From Ignavibacteria bacterium (GTDB lineage Bacteria; Bacteroidota; Ignavibacteria; Kapaibacteriales; Kapaibacteriaceae), in assembly GCA_016873895.1 (NCBI GenBank), contig VGVV01000002.1, positions 164,188 to 228,187 of the forward strand: DNA of 64,000 nucleotides. Direction: 5' to 3'. Numbering within the stretch: position 1 is the stretch's first letter; the number at the start of each line of letters is the position of its first letter. The notes under the pieces were generated by a model that was not told where the DNA came from, did not search any database, and saw only the letters and a program-made list of their open reading frames with translations. Shown here one piece after another: positions 1 to 9,573 of the stretch. The position numbers and the translations under genes were made by a program.

Positions 1-199
1 TTGTTACGACAGGATTGAAAAGCGTAACGAGTCCGATAGACAATGCGCGCTTTTCAACCATTGCTGGCTTAGGCGCTTCAGGCGCCTTGGGTTTTGGTCG
101 TTCTTTTGACAGAGATTCTTGTGCAAGACTGAGCGATGCTGCTGCTGAAAAAACAACGATAACTGCGATCGCGCGACAAAGGTATGTTGGTGTATTCAT
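1..199 (-). CDS. Exported protein of unknown function (N-terminal fragment)
   Basis: The reading frame starts at an ATG at 199 and runs off the left edge, so only about 66 residues are visible. They show a short N-region, a hydrophobic core (AIAVIVVFSAAASLSL) and a likely cleavage after LAQ, which is a type I signal peptide. A Lys/Pro/Ala-rich linker follows (KERPKPKAPEAPKP), then the start of a more ordered region. AAAGGA lies about 7 bases before the ATG and supports this start. It sits on the same strand as, and just downstream of, the large secreted protein ending at 218, so the two may be co-transcribed. I do not recognise the family; the mature domain lies outside the window. Confidence 0.6.
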   Translation of the reverse strand, partial: MNTPTYLCRAIAVIVVFSAAASLSLAQESLSKERPKPKAPEAPKPAMVEKRALSIGLVTLFNPVVT

Positions 200-217
200 G
201 GATGTGTCCTTTGTCGA

Positions 218-3200
218 TTATCGTTGGATCAAAACAGTTGTGTGTGTCGTCTCGCCACGCGCGTCTACCGAAAGAACGTACACTCCAGCTGGTAGCGAAC
301 GAACATCAATTGTCTGATGAGCTAGGCCACTTCCGTCGGGTACTATGCTGCCTGCAGATATTGATTGTCCGATGGATGAGCTAAGCACCCAACGCAGCTG
401 TTCGTTACCCATACCGGAGGCATCGATCGCAACATCGTCTGTAGCAGGAGTTGGATAGACCGACAATCGAACACCCGAAGTGCGTGGTTTAACAAATCGC
501 GAGCCCCCTGACTCACATATATCTGTGATACGGACGCTTCCCGGCAAAGACGTGATAGTAGCACCCGCCGCCTCGGTCCACGCGAAGTCGCTAAGCGTCA
601 AGGACGTCCTGGCAGCCGACCCAAGCAATGCAGTAAAGTTCAGAGCGAACAACACACCTGTTGTATCGTTACCACGTACGCCGCTGATTTGCGAGGTGCA
701 CGTTCCAGTTGTAGCAGGGATATAGCAATCTGGTGTGTTGCCTCTGCCCACGACAACCATTGGGTCGTAGGTAACCTTTGCTGTCCATGTCTTTGCTTTC
801 GATGCAGTTAATCCGGACGAGGCGACAATGCGCACGGGGACCACAAATAGTTCGCCTACTTTCACAGCTACGGAATCAACCACGAGCGACGTAGAGACAG
901 TAGTGGTTTGTTCGCATGTAGCATTAATGATTGAAACTGCTGATGAAACACAAGGTGAAGTAACAACCGCTTGAATTGTATCGGAGATGGCGGTGCGATT
1001 ATCACAACCAGTCAAGAAGTCAACCTCTACTTGAGCTCCTGGCAGAAGCGCTGCAAGGTTCGCTGGTCGCGTGGCTGTTACAGCAGTACCAACAGAGGCC
1101 TGAAGGCCGATCAGTAGTGTGTCTGTGCCGTTGTTGGTGTAGCGCACAGTGCCTGTAGCAGACCCAGCAATCGTGCCTAGGTTTGTAACAGCGTTGTCTG
1201 CCCGAAGTGATGGACGTGTGCGCACACCCGTAACTCGAATAACACGTCGGACGTCGCATGGGTCAAAGACGACAACGACACTGTCTATGAGTTGCCCTTC
1301 GGCTGCGGGTGTCCATGTGAGATTGAATGCAAGGGGAGTTCCGGGTGTAAGGGGCTGTCCTTGCGATAATGTTGCTGAAAGAGAAGATCCAGTCGAAACG
1401 CTCTTGATGGATGCACTACCTGTGCCGTCGAATGACAGTGAACCCGTCTTTGTAATGCTGGGTGCAGGTGAGCACGTTGAGAACTCTCCGAAATCGATGG
1501 CAGTTGGTACTGAAAACGCTACACCATTCTTCTGGGCACCATACGAAATCGACAATTTCTTCGCGCATGGTTCAATAGACAACTCAGAGATCTTGCTAAA
1601 TGCACCTGCTGCTCCTGGACGAACAGAGACCTGAACCTCCAGCGAAGACTTTGCACCAATATCCAGCGGACCTGCAGGCGTATAGACAACCTCAGGATCG
1701 AGAGGCAGGCTTACCTTAATGGCAACATCAGAATTGTTTGTGATGATCACTGTCGTATCGCGCTGATTTTCACAGCCCGACAATGTGCCAAGATTTATTG
1801 ATGGCGTGCTCGCAACAACAGTAACGGCAGAAGTAACAGCATTGAGTTTAACACGAAGCGTGTCTTTACATGCACCTGATGTGAACGCGAACTTTGCCTC
1901 TTCGCTGTGTGCGCCCAAGGTTGGTGTGTATTGAAGTTTCACAGTGTAATCTTTGCCCGGATCTATCGTGATCTCAGCAGTGGGGTCAAGTACAGTGTAT
2001 GGGGCCTTTACAATCGCCGGCTTGATGATAAGGGGCTCTACACCACGATTCTTGATCACTACCGTGTCTGTCTTAGGTGCTGTCTCGCACTCCACACCAG
2101 CTCCGAATGAAACTGTGCTTGGAACTACGAGTGCTGTTAGCTGGGCTTTGGTTACTGTATAGGTGGTACGTGCAGACCACGAACATGGAGTACCGGTGAT
2201 AGAGAAGAATCCGTTTGTGGTTCCTGCTGTGGCTGCAGTAACGCTTAGGCGAATATTCACTGAGCTCTTTGGAGCAACGGGGATACCGCCTGCAAGGTTT
2301 GTAACCAAGCTAACTCTCGGATCATCTGGCGTCATGCCTGTCACAACAATGGGGTAGTCGTATGGGTTGTTGACGGTGACATCCTGCTCCGAGCTGGAGG
2401 TGCAAGCATCGAGCGTGCCGAAGTCGGTTGATGATGGAGACAATGTTGGCCTTGGATCGATAACCGTTACGAGCATAGTGTCTTTAGCAGCACAGCCATT
2501 GCTGTCTGTTACCGTGATCTCGTAGCGCGACGTGCTGCCAGGATTGATATTCGGATTTGGAATTGTGTCGTTATCTACAAACTCTGTTCCCGTCTCAACG
2601 CGGTTCCACTTGAAACGATATGGCGGCTTACCACCTGATGCAACAGCGTTGATCTGAATTGAAGATTTGTTGCAGAGTATTGTGTCGCGTCCAGCACTCA
2701 CGAGCGGCTTCGGATTGCGCGCTATATATAACGACGTTTTGTATCGGCATCCCTCAGACGTCATGCACATAACTTGATAGGTGCCAGTATCGCGTACAGT
2801 AATAACACGAGTCTTCTCACCGGTAGACCACTCATATCTGGCATAACCATTTGGTGCGAGCAGCTGACGTGCATCTACATCACATAAGGTTGCTGGTCCG
2901 TTTGGTGTGATAGAAATCACAGAGTCTTTGCACTGTGTGAAATATGAGATAAACGGATGAGCGCGAGTTGTGTCCTGATACAGTTTGGCAGAATCCTGAT
3001 AGGCACCTGGTGTGGTACCCATACGGAATGTTTCGGCAATCGTCGCTATCGATACATAGGCGCTGCGATCGCATGCGATATCTACTGCTAGGTCGGAACC
3101 AAAGTCGGTATTCGGAGGTGGAATTGTTGGATTCGATCGATCAATAATCGGCAATGTTGCTTGAGGCGGAGCCCCGTAATATGAGCCGTAGAGAAGCTTC

Positions 3201-5215
3201 TTTCCCGTAGAATCTAGCTTACCGATAAAGCCGTCCTTGAGCACATAATCAGTTGCTGTGTAGGGGGCACTTTGATGCGCATCTGGCGTTAGCGGTATGT
3301 TTGACGACGAAAAGGTAACACCCGCTACCCATACGTTGTTGGACTTGTCAACCGCTACGCCGTAGGCATAGTCTGTTGAGTCTCCTCCGTAATACGTAGA
3401 CCATTGAACGGCACCTGCTGAGTTGTGCTTGCGGATGTATCCATCAACAAACCCTTGGCGTGCTGTCTTGAAGGCTCCGGTGGTTGTTGGGAAGTCAGTG
3501 CCAAGTGTGTACCCAACCACGACAACGGCATTTTGTCCATCGAGCGCCATGTCGGACGGTTGGTCTTGCCCCGTGCTACCATATTGCGTTGCCCAAAGCC
3601 TAGTCGGTGTAGCTCCAAACTTTACGATCACGTTATCATCATCACCTCTGCGAGGCGAGCCATCAGTAACGGGGAAATTGGTGGACTGTGTCAAACCATT
3701 GAAGATGATGTTGCCATCACTATCGATGGCAACTTTGCCACCGTAATCCATGCCTCCGCCACCATAGAAGATATGATAGTTTCGACCCCAGCGTCCCTGA
3801 GCATTGAGCTTAAAGGTTGCCATGAAGATGTCGTAGTTCGAAGAGAAGTTTGTGGTGTCTTTTTTAAAGCCTCCATCACCATTCATGAATCCAAGTAGGG
3901 GGCTGTTCGTTGAACCAACGATTGCTACCTTGTCTTTAGTTACTGCAATCCCCGTGATTCGGTCATTTTCTCTGTCATCAACAAGCCAGCTGTCACTCCA
4001 TTTGCCATCTGGTTGCAGCTTAAGAACAAAACCTGCGATCCTAGCGATTGAGTCTATGTCTGCCCATCTTTGCAGGTCGTCGTTCGAGCCTACAAGTAAA
4101 GAATCTGGAAGGTTGCGTGATTTTGTTTCTCCGCATGCCCAGACATTCCCGGATGGGTCGGTTGTAACGTCATGCAGGATGTCTTCAAGTGATCCGCCAT
4201 AGTATGTATGCCATTTGAACGTGCCAGTTTCATCGAACTTCGAAATGAAACAATCGAATCTACCCTTCAAACGACGCTGCAAAACCCCGGGTGTGTTGGG
4301 CATATCTGTTGCCGGAGTGGTTCCGGCGAGAATCACGTTGCCAGTAGAATCGAATGTAGTGCGAAGTGACGTAGGGGAGATTCCATTGACATTGCTGTAG
4401 ACGTTTTGCGAGCCGCTGATGTAGGTTGACCACAGTCTCTGAGGGTCGATAACAAGAATCTTCGTGTTGTCGTAACTCCCGATGTTGAATCGCACACTCT
4501 TGCCAGATGTTGCGAAGCTGGAGGCAACACTGGAGACAAAGTCGTCATGTTCGTCCTTGGTCCATACCACTGGAGCTTGCTCGTTGAGTTCGCCTAGTGG
4601 TGTTGTTATGAGAAGGCCACCATCCTTGGATACTGTTGGTGAAGACCCACCTGTGTACGACATGGCAATATCCGCTGGATTGCCTCCCGGATGAACGATG
4701 AAGTCGTATTTTACACCTGCGGTTGTTAGGTACATGCGCAGATCAATGTTGGGCCATACTTCTCTGTATGTGATTGAGCGGTAACGCTGAGCATCGATAC
4801 CAGCAACACCTGTTTGGTTATTGATATACCGAACAAGACCTGGCAACTCATCGCCAAACTCTGCCCTTGCAGTTGGATTGCTGCCAACGAGTTCCATGTC
4901 TACGCGGTACACATCAGTCTCGTAATCCGGTTCTTGCCTCGTATGCTTGTCTGTGGGATACATTCGTGACTGAGCCATTTGCAGCCCCTTAGCATGAATG
5001 TATGCTAATGTGCCGTTTGTACGCACGATGGCATCAATTGCACTACCGCGTTCCCCCTCGCTGTATCGAGCCTGCCCCACGTTCCGCTCAAAATAGACCA
5101 GTGACTGAGCGCTCTTCGCAGACAGTCGAGGAGTTGATTGGGCGTGTGCCGTGAAAGGAATTACGAGACAGCCCACGAATACGGTGAGCGCTATGCAGAA
5201 CTTGTGCAAAACCAT
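218..5215 (-). CDS. Giant SBBP-repeat surface protein with T9SS sorting domain
   Basis: This 1665-residue protein is predicted to be secreted and held at the cell surface. It has a signal peptide (residues 1-26, ending AHAQ), an N-terminal DUF7948-like domain with the FERNVGQ motif (about 35-260), and SBBP beta-propeller repeats (about 260-770) recognised by recurring TYYGG and GNVxxAGxT patterns. Next come Ig/PKD-like domains, then about five ASH/HYDIN-like repeats, each opening with a phrase like DFGTLDAC or NLGTLSGC. A cohesin-like domain follows, and the last 85 or so residues form a T9SS type A signal (VYPTPATDDV near its start, LPAGVYVLSV near the end). GGAG sits just before the ATG. 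Domain calls come from motif reading; the ligand or role is unknown. Adhesion or matrix structure is only an inference. Confidence 0.85.
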   Translation of the reverse strand: MVLHKFCIALTVFVGCLVIPFTAHAQSTPRLSAKSAQSLVYFERNVGQARYSEGERGSAIDAIVRTNGTLAYIHAKGLQMAQSRMYPTDKHTRQEPDYETDVYRVDMELVGSNPTARAEFGDELPGLVRYINNQTGVAGIDAQRYRSITYREVWPNIDLRMYLTTAGVKYDFIVHPGGNPADIAMSYTGGSSPTVSKDGGLLITTPLGELNEQAPVVWTKDEHDDFVSSVASSFATSGKSVRFNIGSYDNTKILVIDPQRLWSTYISGSQNVYSNVNGISPTSLRTTFDSTGNVILAGTTPATDMPNTPGVLQRRLKGRFDCFISKFDETGTFKWHTYYGGSLEDILHDVTTDPSGNVWACGETKSRNLPDSLLVGSNDDLQRWADIDSIARIAGFVLKLQPDGKWSDSWLVDDRENDRITGIAVTKDKVAIVGSTNSPLLGFMNGDGGFKKDTTNFSSNYDIFMATFKLNAQGRWGRNYHIFYGGGGMDYGGKVAIDSDGNIIFNGLTQSTNFPVTDGSPRRGDDDNVIVKFGATPTRLWATQYGSTGQDQPSDMALDGQNAVVVVGYTLGTDFPTTTGAFKTARQGFVDGYIRKHNSAGAVQWSTYYGGDSTDYAYGVAVDKSNNVWVAGVTFSSSNIPLTPDAHQSAPYTATDYVLKDGFIGKLDSTGKKLLYGSYYGAPPQATLPIIDRSNPTIPPPNTDFGSDLAVDIACDRSAYVSIATIAETFRMGTTPGAYQDSAKLYQDTTRAHPFISYFTQCKDSVISITPNGPATLCDVDARQLLAPNGYARYEWSTGEKTRVITVRDTGTYQVMCMTSEGCRYKTSLYIARNPKPLVSAGRDTILCNKSSIQINAVASGGKPPYRFKWNRVETGTEFVDNDTIPNPNINPGSTSRYEITVTDSNGCAAKDTMLVTVIDPRPTLSPSSTDFGTLDACTSSSEQDVTVNNPYDYPIVVTGMTPDDPRVSLVTNLAGGIPVAPKSSVNIRLSVTAATAGTTNGFFSITGTPCSWSARTTYTVTKAQLTALVVPSTVSFGAGVECETAPKTDTVVIKNRGVEPLIIKPAIVKAPYTVLDPTAEITIDPGKDYTVKLQYTPTLGAHSEEAKFAFTSGACKDTLRVKLNAVTSAVTVVASTPSINLGTLSGCENQRDTTVIITNNSDVAIKVSLPLDPEVVYTPAGPLDIGAKSSLEVQVSVRPGAAGAFSKISELSIEPCAKKLSISYGAQKNGVAFSVPTAIDFGEFSTCSPAPSITKTGSLSFDGTGSASIKSVSTGSSLSATLSQGQPLTPGTPLAFNLTWTPAAEGQLIDSVVVVFDPCDVRRVIRVTGVRTRPSLRADNAVTNLGTIAGSATGTVRYTNNGTDTLLIGLQASVGTAVTATRPANLAALLPGAQVEVDFLTGCDNRTAISDTIQAVVTSPCVSSAVSIINATCEQTTTVSTSLVVDSVAVKVGELFVVPVRIVASSGLTASKAKTWTAKVTYDPMVVVGRGNTPDCYIPATTGTCTSQISGVRGNDTTGVLFALNFTALLGSAARTSLTLSDFAWTEAAGATITSLPGSVRITDICESGGSRFVKPRTSGVRLSVYPTPATDDVAIDASGMGNEQLRWVLSSSIGQSISAGSIVPDGSGLAHQTIDVRSLPAGVYVLSVDARGETTHTTVLIQR

Positions 5216-5290
5216 TGGGATTCTCCAGCTGAGAGGAAACGATGAACTCCTAGATTACGACACAGCCGTGGGATAGGCAAGGACCAACCA

Positions 5291-6148
5291 GTGCTATTGC
5301 GTATCATTGAAGCCAAGAACTATCGCTCGCAATGGCATATGCTTACCTTTGAAACACTTGCAACGCTTCCTGGTCGTGCTCTCTTGCGCGATATTTACCA
5401 GGATTTACGTTTTGAAAAGCATCTCGGTGCTCTCTCATCGCTCGCTATTATGTGGCGTATATGCTCGCTAGAGCGCGACTTGTTTAGAATTGTAAACCGT
5501 GATGTAACTGTCCTGCACCCACTTGGGGTCTTTGGTGGTACGGCACTTTGGATGCAGGAGATTGTAAATAGGTATTTCTACTCTGCAATCAATGCCTTTG
5601 TTTATATCGGTGCTGCCTTTCTGCTTGTGGCAATTGGCTTGAACCGCACTAAAGTTATCAACACGCCGAATGTTGTTGTCGCTGCAATCATTGTCGAGGC
5701 ATCACTCCTGGTCTTGTTGTTCGCAGTGATGTACTTCGCGCCACCGGACGACGAACTCCTGGGCGATCCATCAGCCGCTGGTGATGCGTCCCAAGAACTT
5801 CTGCGAGAGCTTGGAGAGATCGGTCGCGATTATGCAGCCATGGCTGTTCAACTTGAGACTATCGCCGGTGTGCTGCAAGACGTTGTTGAGCGTCAGAATG
5901 ATATGGCCCAGAGCATGAAAGAAAGCGTCGAGGCATCAGTGGCAGCAGTAGCGCCCAACCCGGAGTTAATGCATGCGATGTCCAAGACCACCGATGCCTT
6001 GGCCTCGTTTACCACAAGCATAGATTCACTCTCAGAGCGCTTACACGCTGTCGAGAGACAGGAAGTGGAACGTTTGGTTCGCCTCGAAGTTGAAAAGCTT
6101 CTAACACGCAACATTATTGACCGTGATGGCACCAGCACCAAAGCGTAA
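5291..6148 (+). CDS. Membrane protein with cytoplasmic coiled coil, GldL-like T9SS motor candidate
   Basis: The protein has 285 residues and starts at GTG, with an AGGCAAGGA purine run upstream. An N-terminal region of about 95 residues has no recognised motif. Two adjacent transmembrane helices follow (about 97-117 and 128-150), the second carrying a buried glutamate (Glu136, in IIVEASLL). A long amphipathic, probably coiled-coil tail runs from about 165 to 272. Two helices with an intramembrane acidic residue and a cytoplasmic coiled coil is the architecture of GldL/PorL, the proton-driven motor stator of type IX secretion. The next gene overlaps it and looks like GldM. The N-terminal extension is not typical of GldL and I see no clear sequence identity, so this is an inference from topology and gene order. 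It could instead be an unrelated membrane protein. Confidence 0.5.
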   Translation: MLLRIIEAKNYRSQWHMLTFETLATLPGRALLRDIYQDLRFEKHLGALSSLAIMWRICSLERDLFRIVNRDVTVLHPLGVFGGTALWMQEIVNRYFYSAINAFVYIGAAFLLVAIGLNRTKVINTPNVVVAAIIVEASLLVLLFAVMYFAPPDDELLGDPSAAGDASQELLRELGEIGRDYAAMAVQLETIAGVLQDVVERQNDMAQSMKESVEASVAAVAPNPELMHAMSKTTDALASFTTSIDSLSERLHAVERQEVERLVRLEVEKLLTRNIIDRDGTSTKA

Positions 6149-7571
6149 AAAGCATATCGAGATTTACTTCGTGCTGTATCTGGTGGCTCTTGTGCTGCTG
6201 ATGCCTGATTGGGACTCTCTGTCGACATCGGCTGGCGATGGCCAGCTTGATCAGATCAGGGTAGAGTTGTTTCCCGAAAAAATCAGACTCGAGTGTGCTA
6301 TAGAGCGAGATAGTTCTGGGCCTATGAGGGTATTGCGAGCAGACACGGTAAATGTGATCCGCTATTCGCCTGCACTCAATAGCATGAAGGTAAAAGCAGT
6401 AATCGAGGATGTAGGCACAGGGCAGGTGCTGTCTATAGATGAATCAACGGTTTCTTCATTTGCATCTTTGAGCATCGAGCAGCAGCGCGGAGTGATACGT
6501 TTTTCATGGAGCCCCCTTCAGGCATCTGTCTCGTCAAAGACGTTTCGTGTAACACTGCAAGTAACTGGTAGACCTGCGCAAGAAGTGTCCACACAGGCAC
6601 CTGCGATTGGGCAGACACAGTTTGTACTGACGACCGTTGTTAACAATCAGCAGCCTCCGCAGCTTATTATGCTGGGCGGCCGAATCGATACCCTGATGCT
6701 GCAGGATACAATCTCTCGACAGTTCGCAGAACAACTCAGCAGTGAGTTTTGGATCGAGCCTGCGCGTATTGCTATTGTTTCTGCTGCTGGACGCGAATGG
6801 GCTAATCGCATAAGCATTGGTGGCGCAGATCCGTCGCGAGATCTGCAAGGACTTCCAACCATACGAGTTGTTAGTGGCGCACAGATTGAGTTTGTACGGT
6901 ACTTTGAGCAGCGCACACTTGTGATCAAGGGTAGAACACCGCTCAATGGCACTTCGGTTGTTGAAGTTGTGGCTACACGTACTGATGGTAAACAGTCTAA
7001 AACTACCTTCTCCGTTCAGACTGTGGTTACAGCAATGCCGCGTGTGCCAGAGGTGGCCTATCCTGGAGTCGAAGTTGTTGTTGATCCACTACTTGGCTCT
7101 ATTGAGTCTGCGCGAGCCGTGATCCGCGAAGGATCACGAGAGGTGTCTACCACTGCAAACGGAGCACTGAGATTTAAGCCATCGAATGCAGACACGGGTA
7201 AAGTGTTTGTGTTCGAGCGTTTGATTGATGGTCAGCCGGAGTTCACATCGAACATTTATGTTCGCGCATTTCCTGCGCCGGTCATTCGGGAAGTACGGCG
7301 AAGTAACGATGTGAACGTGAAGACTATAACTGTTCAGTTTTATTCAGCAGATCGCACTGCAAACAGGCCTACCGTTAAAATCGTTGACGGAAACGCAAGT
7401 GCAGTGCGAAAGTTGCCAGGTTTTCTGCGGGCAGCCGACGCGCAAAAACCTACTGTATCATGGATCGAAGTGTTCGAGATCACCCGGAAAGATCCTTCGA
7501 AGCCATTTGCGTTTCGGATTCAGGCATTCGACGAAAAGGGGCGAGGCAGTGCCGTGGTGGCAGAGGACTAG
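6126..7571 (+). CDS. Single-pass periplasmic protein, GldM-like T9SS motor candidate
   Basis: I start this gene at ATG 6126 (481 residues); TTG and GTG codons just upstream are in frame but less likely. It overlaps the end of the GldL-like gene by 23 bases, so the two are probably translationally coupled. The N-terminus is a short basic stretch (KRKKH) followed by one transmembrane helix (about 11-26, IEIYFVLYLVALVLLM). The remaining 450 residues are periplasmic and read as several successive beta-rich domains without catalytic motifs. This matches GldM/PorM: similar length, one N-terminal helix with nearby basic residues, and a rod of beta domains crossing the periplasm. The helix pattern R..K.I...Y.V..A..L.M resembles the GldM N-terminus as I remember it. 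Without an alignment this remains a candidate assignment. Confidence 0.5.
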   Translation: MAPAPKRKKHIEIYFVLYLVALVLLMPDWDSLSTSAGDGQLDQIRVELFPEKIRLECAIERDSSGPMRVLRADTVNVIRYSPALNSMKVKAVIEDVGTGQVLSIDESTVSSFASLSIEQQRGVIRFSWSPLQASVSSKTFRVTLQVTGRPAQEVSTQAPAIGQTQFVLTTVVNNQQPPQLIMLGGRIDTLMLQDTISRQFAEQLSSEFWIEPARIAIVSAAGREWANRISIGGADPSRDLQGLPTIRVVSGAQIEFVRYFEQRTLVIKGRTPLNGTSVVEVVATRTDGKQSKTTFSVQTVVTAMPRVPEVAYPGVEVVVDPLLGSIESARAVIREGSREVSTTANGALRFKPSNADTGKVFVFERLIDGQPEFTSNIYVRAFPAPVIREVRRSNDVNVKTITVQFYSADRTANRPTVKIVDGNASAVRKLPGFLRAADAQKPTVSWIEVFEITRKDPSKPFAFRIQAFDEKGRGSAVVAED

Positions 7572-7586
7572 TTCACTGCGGTGTTT

Positions 7587-8570
7587 TCACGGCTGTTTTT
7601 TTGTGGCACGATACAGCTGCACGTTCTGCTGATGCTCCCCATACGTGCGTGAGAACCTATGGCCCATGGTTCTGTCTCCACGTGCAACAAAAAAGACGTA
7701 GTCATGCTGTTGCGGGGTAATAGCGGCATGTAATGCCATCTTACCGGGATTACAAATTGGTCCTGGCGGCAGGCCATCATGTCGATAGGTGTTGTACAAA
7801 TTGGTTTCATCAGCAAGATCTTGTCGTGTGATTGCCAGGTCTCGTCCGTATTGCAATGTAGGGTCTGCCTCTAATCTCATACCGCGACGCAGTCGATTGG
7901 CATACACACCAGCAATCATTTCAAGTTCATCATTTCGTGCTGCTTCCTTTTGCACTATCGAAGCAAGGGTTACTATGCTGTCGCGTTTAGCAGGGGAAGA
8001 ACCTTGTATATCTTGCCATACACGAAGGGCTTGATCAGCCATCATTGCACCAACGCTTGCAGGGCTTTCACCTTCGATAAGATGATATGTTGCAGGCATC
8101 AAGTAACCCTCCATCGTTGGAGATGTAATGTTATAGGTATGGCGTGTCGAGCTCGACAAGCACCAGGTGATAAAACTTGCGGAATCAACAGATGTCCGCT
8201 GTTTCAATCGTGATGCGATTTGGTAGATGGTAAATCCTTCTGGGAAGGTAACCTTCACAAGAGGCTCTCGTTGTCCGCGTACTAATGTTATGATGATATG
8301 TAGCTGTGTTGTATTTGCAGAAAAACTATACCTGCCGGGAATAAGATTCTTGCCTGAGACACGCAGTCCCAACTTCACTGCACCCTGCACAAACCAGTGG
8401 TCTGGTAGATGAGCAATCGCATCTATATCGTCAACTGCCCGTGCTACGCTCGATTGAGAGCGTTCAATGATCATCGTCACCGGACCTGAGACACTTCGGA
8501 AGCAGAGCAGAGCTATCGCAGCAAGTGGCAGCAGTGTGAGAGCAATGGCAGCATATCTGAGACGCATCAT
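7587..8570 (-). CDS. mltG: Endolytic murein transglycosylase MltG
   Basis: MltG (YceG family) is an inner-membrane lytic transglycosylase that cuts nascent peptidoglycan strands and so helps set glycan length. This 327-residue protein has the usual N-terminal membrane anchor (about 5-25) and a periplasmic region. The hallmark motifs are present: PEGFTIYQIA (LysM-like part), EGYLMPATY, ASIVQKEA with the catalytic glutamate near residue 207, ANRLRRGMRLEADPTLQYG, YNTYRHDGLPPGPICNPG and YVFFVARG. Length fits the family. The ATG overlaps the stop of the upstream ABC ATPase gene as ATGA. Its stop lies 15 bases from the convergent GldM-like gene, with no clear terminator between them. Confidence 0.95.
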   Translation of the reverse strand: MMRLRYAAIALTLLPLAAIALLCFRSVSGPVTMIIERSQSSVARAVDDIDAIAHLPDHWFVQGAVKLGLRVSGKNLIPGRYSFSANTTQLHIIITLVRGQREPLVKVTFPEGFTIYQIASRLKQRTSVDSASFITWCLSSSTRHTYNITSPTMEGYLMPATYHLIEGESPASVGAMMADQALRVWQDIQGSSPAKRDSIVTLASIVQKEAARNDELEMIAGVYANRLRRGMRLEADPTLQYGRDLAITRQDLADETNLYNTYRHDGLPPGPICNPGKMALHAAITPQQHDYVFFVARGDRTMGHRFSRTYGEHQQNVQLYRATKKQP

Positions 8571-9478
8571 ACAGGTACCTGAGACTCAATTGTCGGGTCG
8601 GTAACCGTTCGAATAAAGATCTCGTTTAATGTCGGCTCTACGATGTTGAAGCGCAATAGCATTGCCCGTGTGAGGGCTTCCTGTACTATGCGATTAGACT
8701 GCACACCGTGAGCGCAGGATAGTTCAATCCAGTCATTGCCCCGCGCGAAAACCTCAGTGCCAGGAATATCTGTGAGAACATCTGGTTGCCCCTGAACGGC
8801 GAATCGCAAACGATTTGTTGCATTCGCTGATCGAATTGCTGCAAGAGTGCCGTTGAGAACTACTCTTCCTTTATGAATGAGTGCGATATCATCACACAGC
8901 CGTTCTACTTGGTCCATTTGATGGGTAGATAGGACTATGGTTGTGCCGTTGGACTGGATTTCTCGAATAACATTGATGAGAAGATCAGCATTCACTGGAT
9001 CCAAGCCACTAAATGGCTCATCAAGAATCAGCAACGAGGGCTGATGAATAACTGTAGCTATAAACTGAACTTTTTGCTGCATCCCTTTTGAAAGCTCTTG
9101 AATCTTTTTTGATTCCCATCCTCGAGCATCCATGCGCTCAAGCCAATGCATCGCGCGCATGCGAGCTTCTGCATGAGACAAACCCTTGAGAGAAGCAAAG
9201 TAGATAAGCTGATCGATTACGGAGAGCTTCTTATACAGACCGCGCTCTTCAGGCAGGTACCCTATGCGCTGATTGCGTTCACTATCGGATATCCCTGACA
9301 ACGTGATCGTGCCCTGATCGGGCTCGATGATCTGTGTGATCATTCTGATTAGCGTCGTTTTTCCAGCCCCGTTTGGACCCAAGAGGCCGAATATGATGCC
9401 TGGGCGCACCGAGATACTAACATTATCGTTGGCCACATGCGAGCCAAACCGCTTTGTAAGGTTTGCGACAGTAAGCAT
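8567..9478 (-). CDS. ABC transporter ATP-binding protein (ABC-2/NatA-like)
   Basis: This 303-residue ATPase has Walker A (GLLGPNGAGKTT), a Q-loop region, the signature LSKGMQQKVQFI and Walker B (LLILDEPFSGLD), followed by a C-terminal extension of about 80 residues like that of NatA-type exporters. Such proteins power ABC-2 permeases for export of ions, lipids or polymers. No permease gene is next to it here; the downstream gene is mltG, coupled through an ATGA overlap, and upstream is the divergent sdhC promoter region. The substrate therefore cannot be read from context. The start is the ATG at 9478, beginning MLTVANLTKRFG, which is standard for the family. Confidence 0.9.
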   Translation of the reverse strand: MLTVANLTKRFGSHVANDNVSISVRPGIIFGLLGPNGAGKTTLIRMITQIIEPDQGTITLSGISDSERNQRIGYLPEERGLYKKLSVIDQLIYFASLKGLSHAEARMRAMHWLERMDARGWESKKIQELSKGMQQKVQFIATVIHQPSLLILDEPFSGLDPVNADLLINVIREIQSNGTTIVLSTHQMDQVERLCDDIALIHKGRVVLNGTLAAIRSANATNRLRFAVQGQPDVLTDIPGTEVFARGNDWIELSCAHGVQSNRIVQEALTRAMLLRFNIVEPTLNEIFIRTVTDPTIESQVPV

Positions 9479-9501
9479 GGCTGCGAAGCTACGGCAATTC
9501 G

Positions 9502-9509
9502 TAAGTTTG
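9502..9509 (+). promoter_or_regulatory. Candidate -7 promoter box for sdhCAB
   Basis: TAAGTTTG matches the Bacteroidota -7 consensus TAnnTTTG and lies about 65 bases before sdhC, upstream of the hairpin at 9523-9544. I see no clear -33 TTTG. Predicted by motif and position only. Confidence 0.4.
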
Positions 9510-9522
9510 TGGCACTTTTTCT

Positions 9523-9544
9523 ACCCCGCCTTTGTTTGCGGGGT
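9523..9544 (+). promoter_or_regulatory. Hairpin in the sdhC leader
   Basis: A perfect 7-bp inverted repeat (ACCCCGC / GCGGGGT) closes an 8-base loop between the candidate sdhC promoter and the sdhC start. No T-run follows, so it is not a standard terminator. It could stabilise the mRNA or act as an attenuator. Confidence 0.4.
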
Positions 9545-9573
9545 GCATGGAGAATTTATCATTCAGGTAAGAA

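Noticed and set aside
15-317. Open frame on the plus strand at the left edge
   Set aside because: It is antisense to a signal-peptide gene and the T9SS gene, and its product shows no family features.
7571-7587. Terminator between the GldM-like and mltG genes
   Set aside because: A T-run is present near 7600 but the nearby sequence (gcggtg...cacggc) does not form a true inverted repeat, and it lies within mltG.
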